Below, one piece after another: positions 25,740 through 33,268 of a stretch of 61,957 nucleotides of DNA (positions are counted from its first letter, which is position 1; each line of letters begins with the position of its first letter). The notes beneath the pieces are model-generated. The model was not told the origin of the DNA. It ran no database searches and saw nothing but the letters and a program-made list of their open reading frames with translations. The position numbers were made by a program, and so were the translations under genes. The stretch lies in the NCBI GenBank assembly GCA_017557405.1, contig JAFYYV010000032.1:1-61957 (forward strand), read 5' to 3'. The DNA comes from Prevotella sp. GTDB taxonomy: Bacteria > Bacteroidota > Bacteroidia > Bacteroidales > Bacteroidaceae.

Positions 25740-26690
25740 TCAAAGGAAGAACAACGACACGCCCACCACTGAGATCACCGCACCCAGGACGGCGCGAACG
25801 GTGATGCGTTGGCCAAAAAGCCATCGCGAGGGCAGCAGGATGATGATGGGCGTCGTGGCCATCAGTGTCGAGGCAATGCCGGCAGCCGTGTATCGAAGGG
25901 CCATCAGCGAGAATCCCACACCCAGGAACGGACCGCTCACCACCAGCACCAGCATCGCCAGGAATCCCTTCCTGTTCGACAAGCTGGCACGCAATGTCTG
26001 CCGTTCCTCCTTCGGACGCCGCAGGTTCATCGCCATCAACCATAACGAATAACAAACCAAACCCGCCACACAACGAATCATATTGCTGCCGAAAGGCAGG
26101 TAGTTCTCCATCTGTGGCAACAAGTCGCTGGGCACGCAGGCCTCGTAGCAATCCAATCCAATCTTGCTGAGCACCAATCCGACGCCCTGTCCCAAAGCCG
26201 CACCAAGTCCGAAGAGCACTCCCTTTGCGGGCAGGTCCAACGTGAGCTTGTGCCCCTCACCACGTCCCAGCACCGAGATGGCGATACCAGTCAACGTGAC
26301 CGCCATTGCCAGCAGACTTTGCCAACTCAGCGTCTGCCCCAGCATCGTCCAAGCCGAGAATGCCGCGAAAGCCGGTGCCAACGTCATGAACAATTGTCCG
26401 TAGCGCGAACCGATGGTCAGATAGCTGTTGAACAGGCACCAGTCGCCGAAGAAATAGCCCACCACACCGCTCAGCAGCAGCCAGAACCACGCCTCCCCAC
26501 TGGCATAAGCAGGAAAGAACCAACCCGTCCCGAAGCCTATCAGCAACGCCGAGAAACACAAAGCAAACGCCATGCGCCAGACGTTCATCACGAAAACACC
26601 CAAGCGCCTGCTGGCCACCTCGCCCGACAATGCCGATATCGTCCACAAGAAAGCCACTCCCAAAGAGATCAATTCACCTAAATATGCCAT
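25740..26690 (-). CDS. EamA/DMT superfamily transporter
   Basis: This 316-residue protein has about ten hydrophobic segments arranged as two EamA repeats (about 4-140 and 155-315). The repeats include 'VAFLWTISALSGEVASRRLG' at the start and 'TTPIIILLPSRWLFGQRITVRAVLGAVISVVGV' at the end, the usual drug/metabolite transporter pattern. It is an inner-membrane exporter or permease of unknown substrate. It lies upstream of the men genes on the same strand, 87 bp or more from the thioesterase; whether it is linked to menaquinone metabolism is not shown. A TACCTTTG box lies about 65 bp upstream. Confidence 0.88.
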   Translation of the reverse strand: MAYLGELISLGVAFLWTISALSGEVASRRLGVFVMNVWRMAFALCFSALLIGFGTGWFFPAYASGEAWFWLLLSGVVGYFFGDWCLFNSYLTIGSRYGQLFMTLAPAFAAFSAWTMLGQTLSWQSLLAMAVTLTGIAISVLGRGEGHKLTLDLPAKGVLFGLGAALGQGVGLVLSKIGLDCYEACVPSDLLPQMENYLPFGSNMIRCVAGLVCYSLWLMAMNLRRPKEERQTLRASLSNRKGFLAMLVLVVSGPFLGVGFSLMALRYTAAGIASTLMATTPIIILLPSRWLFGQRITVRAVLGAVISVVGVSLFFL

Positions 26691-26753
26691 TCCTTTCCCG
26701 ATTCTCCCATTCGCAAACCTACGTCCGCGTCATAGTTTAGTTTATTCGACATG

Positions 26754-26786
26754 CAAAGGTACAAAAAAAATAGGAGAACGAATCAA
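26754..26786 (-). promoter_or_regulatory. Probable promoter of the EamA transporter gene
   Basis: On the minus strand, TACCTTTG (26761-26754) matches the -7 consensus. A TTG lies 22 bp upstream (26786-26784), slightly longer than usual spacing. Confidence 0.5.
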
Positions 26787-26830
26787 AAATGAACAATTAA
26801 AAAGGAGTTAGAAGGCAAAGCCTTAGATAT

Positions 26831-26898
26831 TGAGATAATAGATAATAGATAATAGATAAAAGATAAAAAGCCACCGCACTCTCGCGAGTCAGTGGCTT
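26831..26898. terminator. AGATAAT tandem repeat followed by a hairpin
   Basis: AGATAAT/AGATAAA heptamers (26831-26868) precede a stem AGCCAC...ACTC-tcgc-GAGT...GTGGCT (26869-26897). The hairpin could be a terminator, but the gene immediately upstream on the plus strand is absent, so its role is unclear. Confidence 0.5.
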
Positions 26899-26938
26899 CT
26901 ATTAAAGGGAGTTAGAAGCAGTTAGAAGAAGTTAGAAG

Positions 26939-26974
26939 GAAAGGCTACGGGTAGGCGAGCTTGCTCGGGAATGA
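26939..26974 (+). repeat. REP-like hairpin element, copy 2
   Basis: GAAAGGCTACGGGTAGGCGAG then CTTGCTCGGGAATGA; the stem is GCGAGC/GCTCG. It directly abuts the left inverted repeat that flanks the ATPase gene. Confidence 0.75.
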
Positions 26975-26976
26975 AT

Positions 26977-27129
26977 GCTCACGTTGACCTTTGTCTTCTT
27001 CCGTTACGACTCGGCAAACTGAAAACAAGTTTTCTTCTGCTCTCGCTGCTCCGTCAGTTCGGGATAGCTATAATATAATTCTGCTTTCCTCTCACTAACT
27101 CGCATCTTTGACCGCCTCATTGCATAGCT
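26977..27129 (+). repeat. Left inverted-repeat arm of the ATPase unit
   Basis: It runs from GCTCACGTTGACC to CATTGCATAGCT. Inside are nested palindromes (GAAAAC-aa-GTTTTC at 27021-27034; AACTGA...TCAGTT), so a single strand could fold. The inner end carries one unit of the 22-bp GGTCAAAGCTATGCAATGA family in reverse orientation. Confidence 0.85.
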
Positions 27130-27159
27130 TTGACAAGTTCAAAGATGGCCCCGACATGT

Positions 27160-27189
27160 GTTGCGAAATTTTTCGTTGCGAAATTTTTC
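27160..27189. promoter_or_regulatory. 15-bp direct repeat upstream of the ATPase promoter, possible operator
   Basis: GTTGCGAAATTTTTC occurs twice in a row (27160-27174 and 27175-27189), followed by GCA. Each copy plus its next bases forms a palindrome GCGAAA-tt-TTTCGC. It lies about 20 bp before the -33 box, a location suited to a regulator; the ATPase's own C-terminal winged-helix-like region is one candidate (inference). Confidence 0.5.
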
Positions 27190-27208
27190 GCATAAAGTTT
27201 TCAATTCA

Positions 27209-27240
27209 TTTGTGAGTGTCAGATAAAAGTTGTATATTTG
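27209..27240 (+). promoter_or_regulatory. Promoter of the ATPase gene
   Basis: TTTG (27209-27212), 20 bp, TATATTTG (27233-27240): a consensus Bacteroidetes promoter placed inside the inverted-repeat unit, so the gene carries its own promoter. Confidence 0.75.
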
Positions 27241-27268
27241 CGGCATTAATGATGTAAAATGAGAGAAT

Positions 27269-28336
27269 ATGAATCCATTTAAGTTTGGCGTACTTGTTGA
27301 CGACGAGTTTTTCACCGATAGAAACGATGAGTTGAAAGAGGTTCAGTGGACACTGAATAGTGAAAACCATTTGATACTGATTAGTCCCAGAAGGTTTGGT
27401 AAGTCAAGCCTTGTAGCCAAGGCTGTCAAAGCCTCCGGGCGTCCATGCATATCTCTTAACATGCAGAATATGCTGAGTGTTGATGATTTTGCTTCTAAGC
27501 TTTTACGCGAGTTGTTCCGTTTATATCCAATGGAGCGCATCAAACACTTGATGTCTCATTTTAGAATTGTGCCCACGGTCTCGACTAATCCTGTGACTAA
27601 TGGTGTTGATGTTTCTTTCCAACCCGTGATAAACAGCATGGTGTTGTTGGAGGATGCAATGTCCTTGATAGAAAAAGTGAGCACGGAGAATAAAAGGCTG
27701 ATCGTGGTGCTTGATGAATTCCAAGAGATTCTGAACATCCGTACAGGGTTGGACAAACAACTGCGTTCCATCATGCAGGAACAGGAGCATCTAAATTATG
27801 TTCTTTTAGGAAGTCAGGAATCAATGATGGCAGAGATATTCGAACGGAAGAAGTCGCCCTTTTATCATTTCGGAAAGCTGATGCATCTTGACAAGATTCC
27901 GTATGATGACTTCAAAGAATATGTTTCTGCTCGTCTGCCATCAAAAGGGGAAAAAGATTTGAATGGTATTGTAGAGGAGATATTGGACTTTACCAGTCTT
28001 CATCCCTACTATACCCAGCAGCTGTCTGCCCAAGTTTGGGACATGATGACTTATGAAAACCTCACAGATGGGGTTGTGTGGGAAGCCATCAGCAAGATAG
28101 TACGAACGCATGATTTGGATTTCGAACGTCTTTGGTTGAACTTTAACCGTACAGATCGCTCCATTATGATTAGTTTGAGTAAAGGTTTCAACCCCTTACA
28201 GAATCGCCAAGTGGCCACCAGTACATCGTTCAGCGGAATCAAGAGATTGATGAAGGCAGGATATGTCATACGTGTGAATGACTATGAGATAGAAGACCCA
28301 TTCTTTAAGGAATGGATCATCAGGTTCTGTAATTAA
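27269..28336 (+). CDS. AAA ATPase of the ATPase_2/'archaeal ATPase' type
   Basis: The 355-residue protein has a P-loop 'LISPRRFGKSSLVAKA' near residue 37 (the PRRxGKSS form typical of this family), Walker B 'LIVVLDEFQEIL' near 150, and a sensor-like 'VLLGSQESMM' near 185. The C-terminal region has a winged-helix-like part ending 'VNDYEIEDPFFKEWIIRF', the usual tail of these ATPases. No membrane segment or signal is seen. These proteins are often present in many copies in Bacteroidetes and archaea with unknown roles. The codon usage looks more AT-rich than the neighbouring men and lysS genes (visual impression, not measured). The gene is enclosed by long inverted repeats. Confidence 0.88.
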   Translation: MNPFKFGVLVDDEFFTDRNDELKEVQWTLNSENHLILISPRRFGKSSLVAKAVKASGRPCISLNMQNMLSVDDFASKLLRELFRLYPMERIKHLMSHFRIVPTVSTNPVTNGVDVSFQPVINSMVLLEDAMSLIEKVSTENKRLIVVLDEFQEILNIRTGLDKQLRSIMQEQEHLNYVLLGSQESMMAEIFERKKSPFYHFGKLMHLDKIPYDDFKEYVSARLPSKGEKDLNGIVEEILDFTSLHPYYTQQLSAQVWDMMTYENLTDGVVWEAISKIVRTHDLDFERLWLNFNRTDRSIMISLSKGFNPLQNRQVATSTSFSGIKRLMKAGYVIRVNDYEIEDPFFKEWIIRFCN

Positions 28337-28350
28337 GTTGGAAGGGCAAC

Positions 28351-28504
28351 AGCTATGCAATGAGGCGGTCAAAACTGCGCGTTAGTGAGAGGAGAGCAGA
28401 ATCACATTCTAACTATCCCGAACTGACGGAGCAGCGAGAGCAGAAGAAAACTTGTTTTCAGTTTGCCGAGTCGTGACGGAAGAAGACAAAAGGTCAACGT
28501 GAGC
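28351..28504 (-). repeat. Right inverted-repeat arm of the ATPase unit
   Basis: It is the reverse complement of the left arm with scattered substitutions and one extra base. It begins 15 bp after the ATPase stop codon. Confidence 0.85.
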
Positions 28505-28590
28505 AGTTTCGACGGCTATGAAATGACACCGTCAAAGCAGTGCAATGAGCGGGCTAAAAGCCCACAATAACGGCGTTATTTGTGGTCTTT
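28505..28590 (+). repeat. Further units of the ~22-bp repeat family
   Basis: Units such as GGCTATGAAATGACACCGTC and AAAGCAGTGCAATGAGCGGG continue beyond the right arm, followed by an inverted pair AAAGCCCACAATAACG / CGTTATTTGTGGTCTTT (28555-28590) that can form a stem. Confidence 0.6.
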
Positions 28591-28663
28591 TACAGATATA
28601 AAGATAAGAGATATAAGATAAGCATTTTTCTTGAAAAGGATGTAAAGATTTTTTACCATGAAA

Positions 28664-28695
28664 TTTGGTAGTTTGAAATCTTTTTTGTACCTTTG
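28664..28695 (+). promoter_or_regulatory. Strong promoter upstream of a candidate RNA and the HU-like gene
   Basis: TTTG (28664-28667), 20 bp, TACCTTTG (28688-28695). The nearest credible coding start is 400 bp downstream, so the transcript must have a long leader or be a separate RNA. Confidence 0.7.
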
Positions 28696-28696
28696 C

Positions 28697-28790
28697 TGAT
28701 GTAAACATCAGCGATGTTACTCCATCTCGGCATAAGAAGAAAGCCGGCCTCTTCTGCGCTCGATTTGCCGTAACATTGTAGTGTGAAAAA
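28697..28790 (+). ncRNA. Candidate structured RNA (leader or small RNA)
   Basis: Right after the promoter there is a perfect hairpin CTGATG-taaa-CATCAG. It is followed by a longer stem in which ATGTTA (28714-) and CGGCA pair with TGCCG and TAACAT (about 28766-28777), enclosing an inner hairpin AGAAGA...TCTTCT around 28735-28754. No protein-coding frame is obvious. It could be an independent small RNA or the 5' leader of the HU-like gene. I do not match it to a known RNA family. Confidence 0.4.
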
Positions 28791-29075
28791 AGGAAGAAGG
28801 AATAAGGATGAAGGAATAAGGATTAATTGACAATGACATTTTAGCTATGGGCGCCGGCAAGAATGGTCAATGTTCAATGGTCAATGTTCAATAATCCGCC
28901 CCTCTCACCTCTAAAAACTAGAGAGTAACTAACTAAATTAATCACCAATGAGGATGAAGGAATAGGGATGAAGGATGAAGAGCCTCACCCCCGACCCCTC
29001 TCCAAAGGGCGAGGGGAGACAAATGCCAAGCATGCAGGCTATTCTCTTACCTCTTACCTCTTACTTCTTACCTCT
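28785..29075. repeat. Mixed 7-bp tandem repeats before the HU-like gene
   Basis: Blocks of GGAATAAGGATGAA-type units, TCAATGTTCAATGG-type units, GGATGAAG heptamers and CTTACCT heptamers (29047-29075) fill the interval. A C-rich stretch (28985-29015) resembles other intergenic C/G-rich repeats in the window. No gene was seen. Confidence 0.65.
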
Positions 29076-29099
29076 AAAATGAAACGAAAGGAGAATTTT

Positions 29100-29552
29100 A
29101 TGGCAGTATTGTATCGTGTCTACAAGGACAACCGCGAGAATTCGTTGACCTCAGGTCAGTATTTCGCACGCGCCATCCACACCGACACCATCGGGTTGAA
29201 GGAGATGGCCATGGAGATCGAGGAGAACGTATCGGTGAAGTATTCTGATGTGAGTGCCGTGCTCATCGAGCTAGTGAACGTGATGAATCGCCACCTGAAT
29301 GCCTCTCGCCGCGTGAAGCTCGACGGCTTCGGAGCCTTCAAGATCGGGTTGAAGACCAAGGGTGCCTTGCGTGAGGAGGACTTCTCGGCCACCAAGAACA
29401 TCGTGGGCAGCCGCGTGCTGTTCCAGCCTGAGTACACCGTGGACGTGGCAACCCAGAAGCGCAACCGTCAGTTCCTGAACAACGTCACCGTACGCAATGT
29501 GAAGGACTTGTTGCCGAAGGAGGATGCTGAGCAGGAGCCCAGCAATCCGTAA
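29100..29552 (+). CDS. HU/IHF-like DNA-binding domain protein
   Basis: The 150-residue product starts 'MAVLYRVYKDNRENS' and is an HU-related domain of the type common in Bacteroidales (HU_HIG-like). It has an N-terminal helical part ('KEMAMEIEENVSVKYSDVSAVL'), a conserved 'RVKLDGFGAFKIGLKTKGA' strand region, and a positively charged arm. It is expected to bind and bend DNA in the nucleoid. ATG at 29100 is preferred because AGGAG precedes it by about eight bases; ATG at 29079 is possible. The C-terminal tail is acidic. A smalltalk-family small protein follows about 235 bp downstream, a recurrent pairing. Confidence 0.9.
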   Translation: MAVLYRVYKDNRENSLTSGQYFARAIHTDTIGLKEMAMEIEENVSVKYSDVSAVLIELVNVMNRHLNASRRVKLDGFGAFKIGLKTKGALREEDFSATKNIVGSRVLFQPEYTVDVATQKRNRQFLNNVTVRNVKDLLPKEDAEQEPSNP

Positions 29553-29555
29553 AAG

Positions 29556-29775
29556 ACCCCCCAGTCCCCCCTGTTTAGGGGGGCTTTTACGGGGGGAAAA
29601 AGCCTCCCCAAGCCCCTCTCGTAGAGGGGATGTTTAGAAACCCAAGTAAAATGGAGGCCTCACCCTTCTGGGGGAGGACGGGAGGGGGCTCCTAATAACT
29701 AATCTATTAACCACCGACTCCCAAGCTCTCTTGCAGAGTCTTCCCCCTAAACAGGGGGAGTGAGGGGGTCTGAAA
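29556..29775. repeat. C/G-rich inverted repeats between HU and smalltalk genes
   Basis: The interval is made of C-runs and G-runs. CCCCCCTGTTTAGGGGGG-like and CCCCCTAAACAGGGGG inverted pairs sit near its two ends (about 29568-29585 and 29742-29760), and CCCCTCTCGTAGAGGGG lies between. Several hairpins are possible; no gene was seen. A related palindrome lies inside the sialidase gene at 52179. Confidence 0.6.
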
Positions 29776-29787
29776 AAACTAATGCTT

Positions 29788-29889
29788 ATGAACAATAAAG
29801 AAAAGTGGAAGTTTGTCATTCAAACTGTCATTGCGATTTTGACCGCTATCGCCACCAGCCTTGGCGTAACCGCTTGCTTTGCAAGCTAA
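29788..29889 (+). CDS. Smalltalk-family small protein (33 residues)
   Basis: The reading frame encodes a short basic N-terminus 'MNNKEKWKFVIQ' followed by a hydrophobic helix 'TVIAILTAIATSLGVTACF' ending at Cys-Phe-Ala-Ser. Length, W-K-x-x-x-Q motif and 'TAxATxLGVTxC' match the small conserved Bacteroidales proteins known as smalltalk, usually found beside HU-like genes, as here. Probably a single-span membrane peptide; function unknown. An in-frame ATG six bases upstream would add two residues. Confidence 0.8.
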   Translation: MNNKEKWKFVIQTVIAILTAIATSLGVTACFAS

Positions 29890-30100
29890 ATGGAAAAGCC
29901 TCACCCCCGACCCCTCCCCAAGTAGGGAGGGGAGTTTTGTAAATAGCTAAATAGGAAAATCAATTGTCAAATCGGACTCGCTACGCGCTTTTACAAAGCA
30001 AAGCGACTAAAAGAAATCGTCAAATTGTAAATTGATCTTGCTTCTTACCTCTTGCTTCTTACCTCTAAGGTTTTAATCTTACCAACTTACCAACTTAAAA
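29890..30100. repeat. Intergenic repeats after the smalltalk gene
   Basis: Contains a C/G-rich stretch (29897-29935), AATTGTCAAAT-type heptamers, an imperfect palindrome GCGCTTTTACAAAGCAAAGCG near 29975-29995, and CTTGCTT/CTTACCT heptamers (30042-30066). No gene was seen. Confidence 0.5.
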
Positions 30101-30136
30101 AACAAGAAAAAGCTTCCCTTTTGGGGGGAAGCTTTC
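30101..30136 (-). terminator. Terminator of the large lipoprotein gene
   Basis: The stem AAAGCTTCCC / GGGAAGCTTT is read on the minus strand just after the stop codon and followed by a T-rich tract (TTCTTGTTTTTTAAG). Confidence 0.8.
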
Positions 30137-30159
30137 TTCTGTGAGAGAGGGGTGCGGGA

Positions 30160-32799
30160 TTAGTCGTCGTAGTTGAAGCGGATCTCACCGAGGCGCTGCA
30201 GGTGGTTGGTCTTGTCGGTATTCTGAATCTCGAAGCGGAAGTACTGCATGTCTTCGCACTTGTTGAAACGGAACGGGAGTTCGTGGGTAGGCTGGCTATT
30301 GGCTTTTGGCAGCATGTCCTCAGGCTGGTTGTTGTAACTCGACATTCCAAGCATGGTCCAGGGGTCGCTCTCCTTCTTCTTGCCGTAGAGGATCCAGCAC
30401 TGAGGATTGCACTGCGGGTACTTGCCGGCGTCGTTGGCTGAGATGAGGGTGTAGCTGCGGGGGCTGATCGGGAGGTTACTCTTGAACTCTACCCACCAGC
30501 AGGGCTGGTTCTTCCATACACCGTCGCATACGGCTCTGCCTGAACAGAATATATCGTCATCCGTAAGCCATCTATCGTACACGAAGTAAACATTATCCCA
30601 GGCAGCCACCCAGCGGTTAGAGAGGTCGTTGTCGAAGAGTGCGGCGTATGACTCCTTCTCGCTTACATAACACTCGTTGTCATCCACATACCATGTATCA
30701 GCGCCCTTTGTACATTTTCTTTTTGCCTCCATGTGGCAAGGTGTTCCACCAGTAGGTATCAAGGTGCGGCGGGTCCAGTCGCGGATGTCCTTGACGTGAG
30801 CCATCTGCTGTGCATAGAGTTCGGGCACGTAGTTAGCGGGCAGGTTCTGCTCGATGTAACTGTCAGTGATCTGTGGCATCTGCTCGATGGGCATCTCCTT
30901 GTACTCGGGCAGGTAGGTGCGGCTGTAAACAATGGGCTTGCCGTTGTGCTCAACCATCACTGTCACTGTCACCTCGTAGGCGGGCAGCATATTTGGATCA
31001 TTGTATCCCCCAAGGGCTTGGGGCTCTACCAGATAGTCGGCATCGCCGCGACCGAACACACCATACTGGTGTCCATTGTAAGTTTCGGCATTGAACTTGG
31101 CACCGATCTTCATACCCATGTCGTTCTTTTGGCTGCTGTAGGCATCGAACGGAGCCTCAAATAACGGGCGGTTGGCATATTCGATGTAGGAGTTGTTGAA
31201 CTGGCTCTTATTGAGACCCAGGGCTGCACGGTAGGCCTCTGTGCTGCCGAACTTGGCATCTTTGCGAACACCGCAGACGGCATAGACCTTAGCAGAGGCA
31301 ATCTCCTCGGGGGTGAATACGTTGGGGTTCAGGGCCAGTTTGATGCTGCTGGGGTCGAAGTAGCAAACCGATCCGCGACAAGGTTTTGCATATTCATCAC
31401 CTGCGTTTCCACCGAATGGGCTCTGCTTTTTAAAGCGGATGAGAGTGTTACAAGCGATATACTTTTGATCCCATAAGACAGTTGCGTTTGTGTGGTAAAC
31501 CACTGGCGATGTCTCGAGGTTCCATACGCCCTGACCTACGGTTGAGTTTGCGAAGTCGAAGTAGTTCATGGCCTGCACGGTGTTGGAAATACCGTTGATG
31601 TTGAATTCGGTGTTGATTCTGCCAGCCATATTGATGGTTCCGTTGAGTTTCAAATTCACGTCGCCCTTGTAGCCGTCGAAACCAGTCTTCTCTGCACCAT
31701 AATCGATGCCCACGAGATCACAACCCTGCTTGGCCACGTTGATGCCGCCCTCGATGGCACCCAAGATGTCGCCGCTCATCAGGTTACTATACACTTCCTT
31801 GGCACCGCCGATGAAGTCCTTGATGCCCTTCACCTGTCCCAGCACGTCCTCCAGGGGACCGAACACGCCGCTCGTCGTGTTCACGCAGCACTTCTCCAGT
31901 TTTATGTCGCCGGTGATATCAGCATTCAGTTTGCCAAACAGATCAACATTGCTTGTCGTATAGCCGCAAATAGAGGTCTTCATCATGTCGCTCGACTTGA
32001 TGCGGTTGTTTTCGCCGCGATATACAGAGAGGTCCACGTCGAATGCATACCATCCCTCCTTCACCTTCTGCTGTCCAAGACTGTTGGCTGTCGAAGTCCA
32101 AGGAGTCACGAACTGTGTCCAGTATCCACCCAGTTCAGCATCGATGGCCTTTGGATTTGTCATTTTAACATCCATTGGTGCAGCATAGCCGAATACGGAG
32201 TGCTCGGCAACACCGTCCTGCATTTGGATCTCCCAGTTGTGATCGTTTGCCTGACTGTTTTGGGCGTTTCTTGGAATGAAGTAGAAGTAGCGCAACTTGC
32301 CCATGTACTTGTTGTAGAGCACGAAGTAGTTGGCATTGGGATTGTGGAAGTCGCCACAGAAGTTGGCCACGAGCTCCCATCCATTTTCAGGTGTTATGTC
32401 GTCACAGAATTTATTGGGAAGGTTCGATGCACACGAAAGAGATCCCCCCTCGTCCTTACCCCAAGGTAAAATCTCGAGTCGGTAGCCCTTGCGACCTTCG
32501 CTGTCCTTGATGGTCTCATCAATCTCTGAAGCGTCGCTGTAGCACATGTAAATGGCATTGTGCTGACGCCAGTTCTCGTGGTTGAAGGTCGGATTGCAAA
32601 CTCCAAGATCTTCGTTAATGTTATACCTGAGTCCCTTACCATCTACAATGGCACGGGTTCTGCAGTCAAAATCCTGCTCGGTGGCAGTTGCCTGGTCCAT
32701 TTCGACTTCGTCGTTACAAGCTGTCATAGCTACTGTGAAAAGACTTGCGGTTAGGATGTTCATGAACATCGACTTTACCAATAAACTTTTTGTTGTCAT
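30160..32799 (-). CDS. Large surface lipoprotein with C-terminal discoidin-like domain, function unknown
   Basis: The 879-residue protein has a lipoprotein signal peptide with lipobox 'VAMTAC' (Cys27) followed by acidic 'NDEVEMDQ', which favours surface exposure. The body (30-700) is not recognised; it contains many Trp/Tyr/Asn residues and repeated extracytoplasmic features such as 'YFYFIPRNAQNSQANDHNW'. Residues about 725-879 look like an F5/8 type C (discoidin) fold: 'ESYAALFDNDLSNRWVAAW' followed by strands ending 'MQYFRFEIQNTD' and 'RLGEIRFNYDD', a common carbohydrate-binding module. It stands alone, with its own promoter and terminator, and is probably a surface binding or adhesion protein. 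Substrate unknown. Confidence 0.7.
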   Translation of the reverse strand: MTTKSLLVKSMFMNILTASLFTVAMTACNDEVEMDQATATEQDFDCRTRAIVDGKGLRYNINEDLGVCNPTFNHENWRQHNAIYMCYSDASEIDETIKDSEGRKGYRLEILPWGKDEGGSLSCASNLPNKFCDDITPENGWELVANFCGDFHNPNANYFVLYNKYMGKLRYFYFIPRNAQNSQANDHNWEIQMQDGVAEHSVFGYAAPMDVKMTNPKAIDAELGGYWTQFVTPWTSTANSLGQQKVKEGWYAFDVDLSVYRGENNRIKSSDMMKTSICGYTTSNVDLFGKLNADITGDIKLEKCCVNTTSGVFGPLEDVLGQVKGIKDFIGGAKEVYSNLMSGDILGAIEGGINVAKQGCDLVGIDYGAEKTGFDGYKGDVNLKLNGTINMAGRINTEFNINGISNTVQAMNYFDFANSTVGQGVWNLETSPVVYHTNATVLWDQKYIACNTLIRFKKQSPFGGNAGDEYAKPCRGSVCYFDPSSIKLALNPNVFTPEEIASAKVYAVCGVRKDAKFGSTEAYRAALGLNKSQFNNSYIEYANRPLFEAPFDAYSSQKNDMGMKIGAKFNAETYNGHQYGVFGRGDADYLVEPQALGGYNDPNMLPAYEVTVTVMVEHNGKPIVYSRTYLPEYKEMPIEQMPQITDSYIEQNLPANYVPELYAQQMAHVKDIRDWTRRTLIPTGGTPCHMEAKRKCTKGADTWYVDDNECYVSEKESYAALFDNDLSNRWVAAWDNVYFVYDRWLTDDDIFCSGRAVCDGVWKNQPCWWVEFKSNLPISPRSYTLISANDAGKYPQCNPQCWILYGKKKESDPWTMLGMSSYNNQPEDMLPKANSQPTHELPFRFNKCEDMQYFRFEIQNTDKTNHLQRLGEIRFNYDD

Positions 32800-32895
32800 G
32801 ATTGTTGATTTTTTTATATTATACTTTATTTATTTTCTCACTTTTTGATGTAGGTCGTTCGGGTTTTTGAGGTCCGTTATCGACTTTTGACATTG

Positions 32896-32925
32896 CAAAA
32901 TTATGATGAATTTCAGCAGGCACAA
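32896..32925 (-). promoter_or_regulatory. Promoter of the large lipoprotein gene
   Basis: On the minus strand, TTG (32925-32923), 19 bp, TAATTTTG (32903-32896) matches the consensus. It gives a leader of about 90 nt. Confidence 0.7.
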
Positions 32926-33036
32926 TGGATTTTCATGTTTTTCGCTCCGGGTTGTTGCGACAGAGGGCCAATATTGCGACAAAACCGATTCGACCCCTCA
33001 AAATCTGTCGCATCAATCCTAAAAAATCTCATTTAA

Positions 33037-33068
33037 TTTGGTTTTTTGTTTACTAAATAGTATCTTTG
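33037..33068 (+). promoter_or_regulatory. Promoter upstream of the NAGLU-like gene
   Basis: TTTG (33037-33040), 20 bp, TATCTTTG (33061-33068). It lies 200 bp before the start codon and directly before the promoter-bearing repeat; a second TATCTTTG (33237-33244) lies 25 bp before the ATG. Confidence 0.6.
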
Positions 33069-33087
33069 GCTTCGCAGAATTTCACAC

Positions 33088-33244
33088 TACCTTTGACCTT
33101 CGGTCGAAGATAGGCTGCATCTCAACAATAAAAATAAAAGCGATTTTATTTGGCATTGTGCTCGATTTAGATAAAAATCTCACGCTCAAGAATGCAAATA
33201 TATTTGTATTCTCTTCGCTAAATCGATTTTTTGCACTATCTTTG
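33088..33244 (+). repeat. Promoter-bearing repeat element (long copy) upstream of the NAGLU-like gene
   Basis: It starts TACCTTTGACCTTCGGTCGAA (a -7-like box overlapping a small GACC/GGTC hairpin), continues GGCTGCATCTCAACAATAAA, then a hairpin AATAAAA-gcga-TTTTATT and TGGCATTGTGCTCG. It ends with AT-rich sequence and TATCTTTG. A shorter copy precedes lysS (36975) and decayed copies lie at 21151 and 25121. Confidence 0.7.
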
Positions 33245-33268
33245 CAAAAAATAAAAACATACAATCGC

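Larger units (their letters stand above)
26977..28504. mobile_element. Putative mobile or insertion unit: ATPase gene between ~153-bp inverted repeats
   Basis: The left arm (26977-27129) and right arm (28351-28504) are inverted copies that differ at only a scattering of positions (about ten by eye). The 1221 bp between them hold a single promoter and the AAA ATPase gene. No transposase, integrase or target-site duplication was recognised, so mobility is inference. The right flank continues into more of the 22-bp repeat family, and the left flank is a REP-like hairpin. Alternative: two independent copies of a dispersed repeat that happen to sit in opposite orientation around the gene. Confidence 0.5.
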
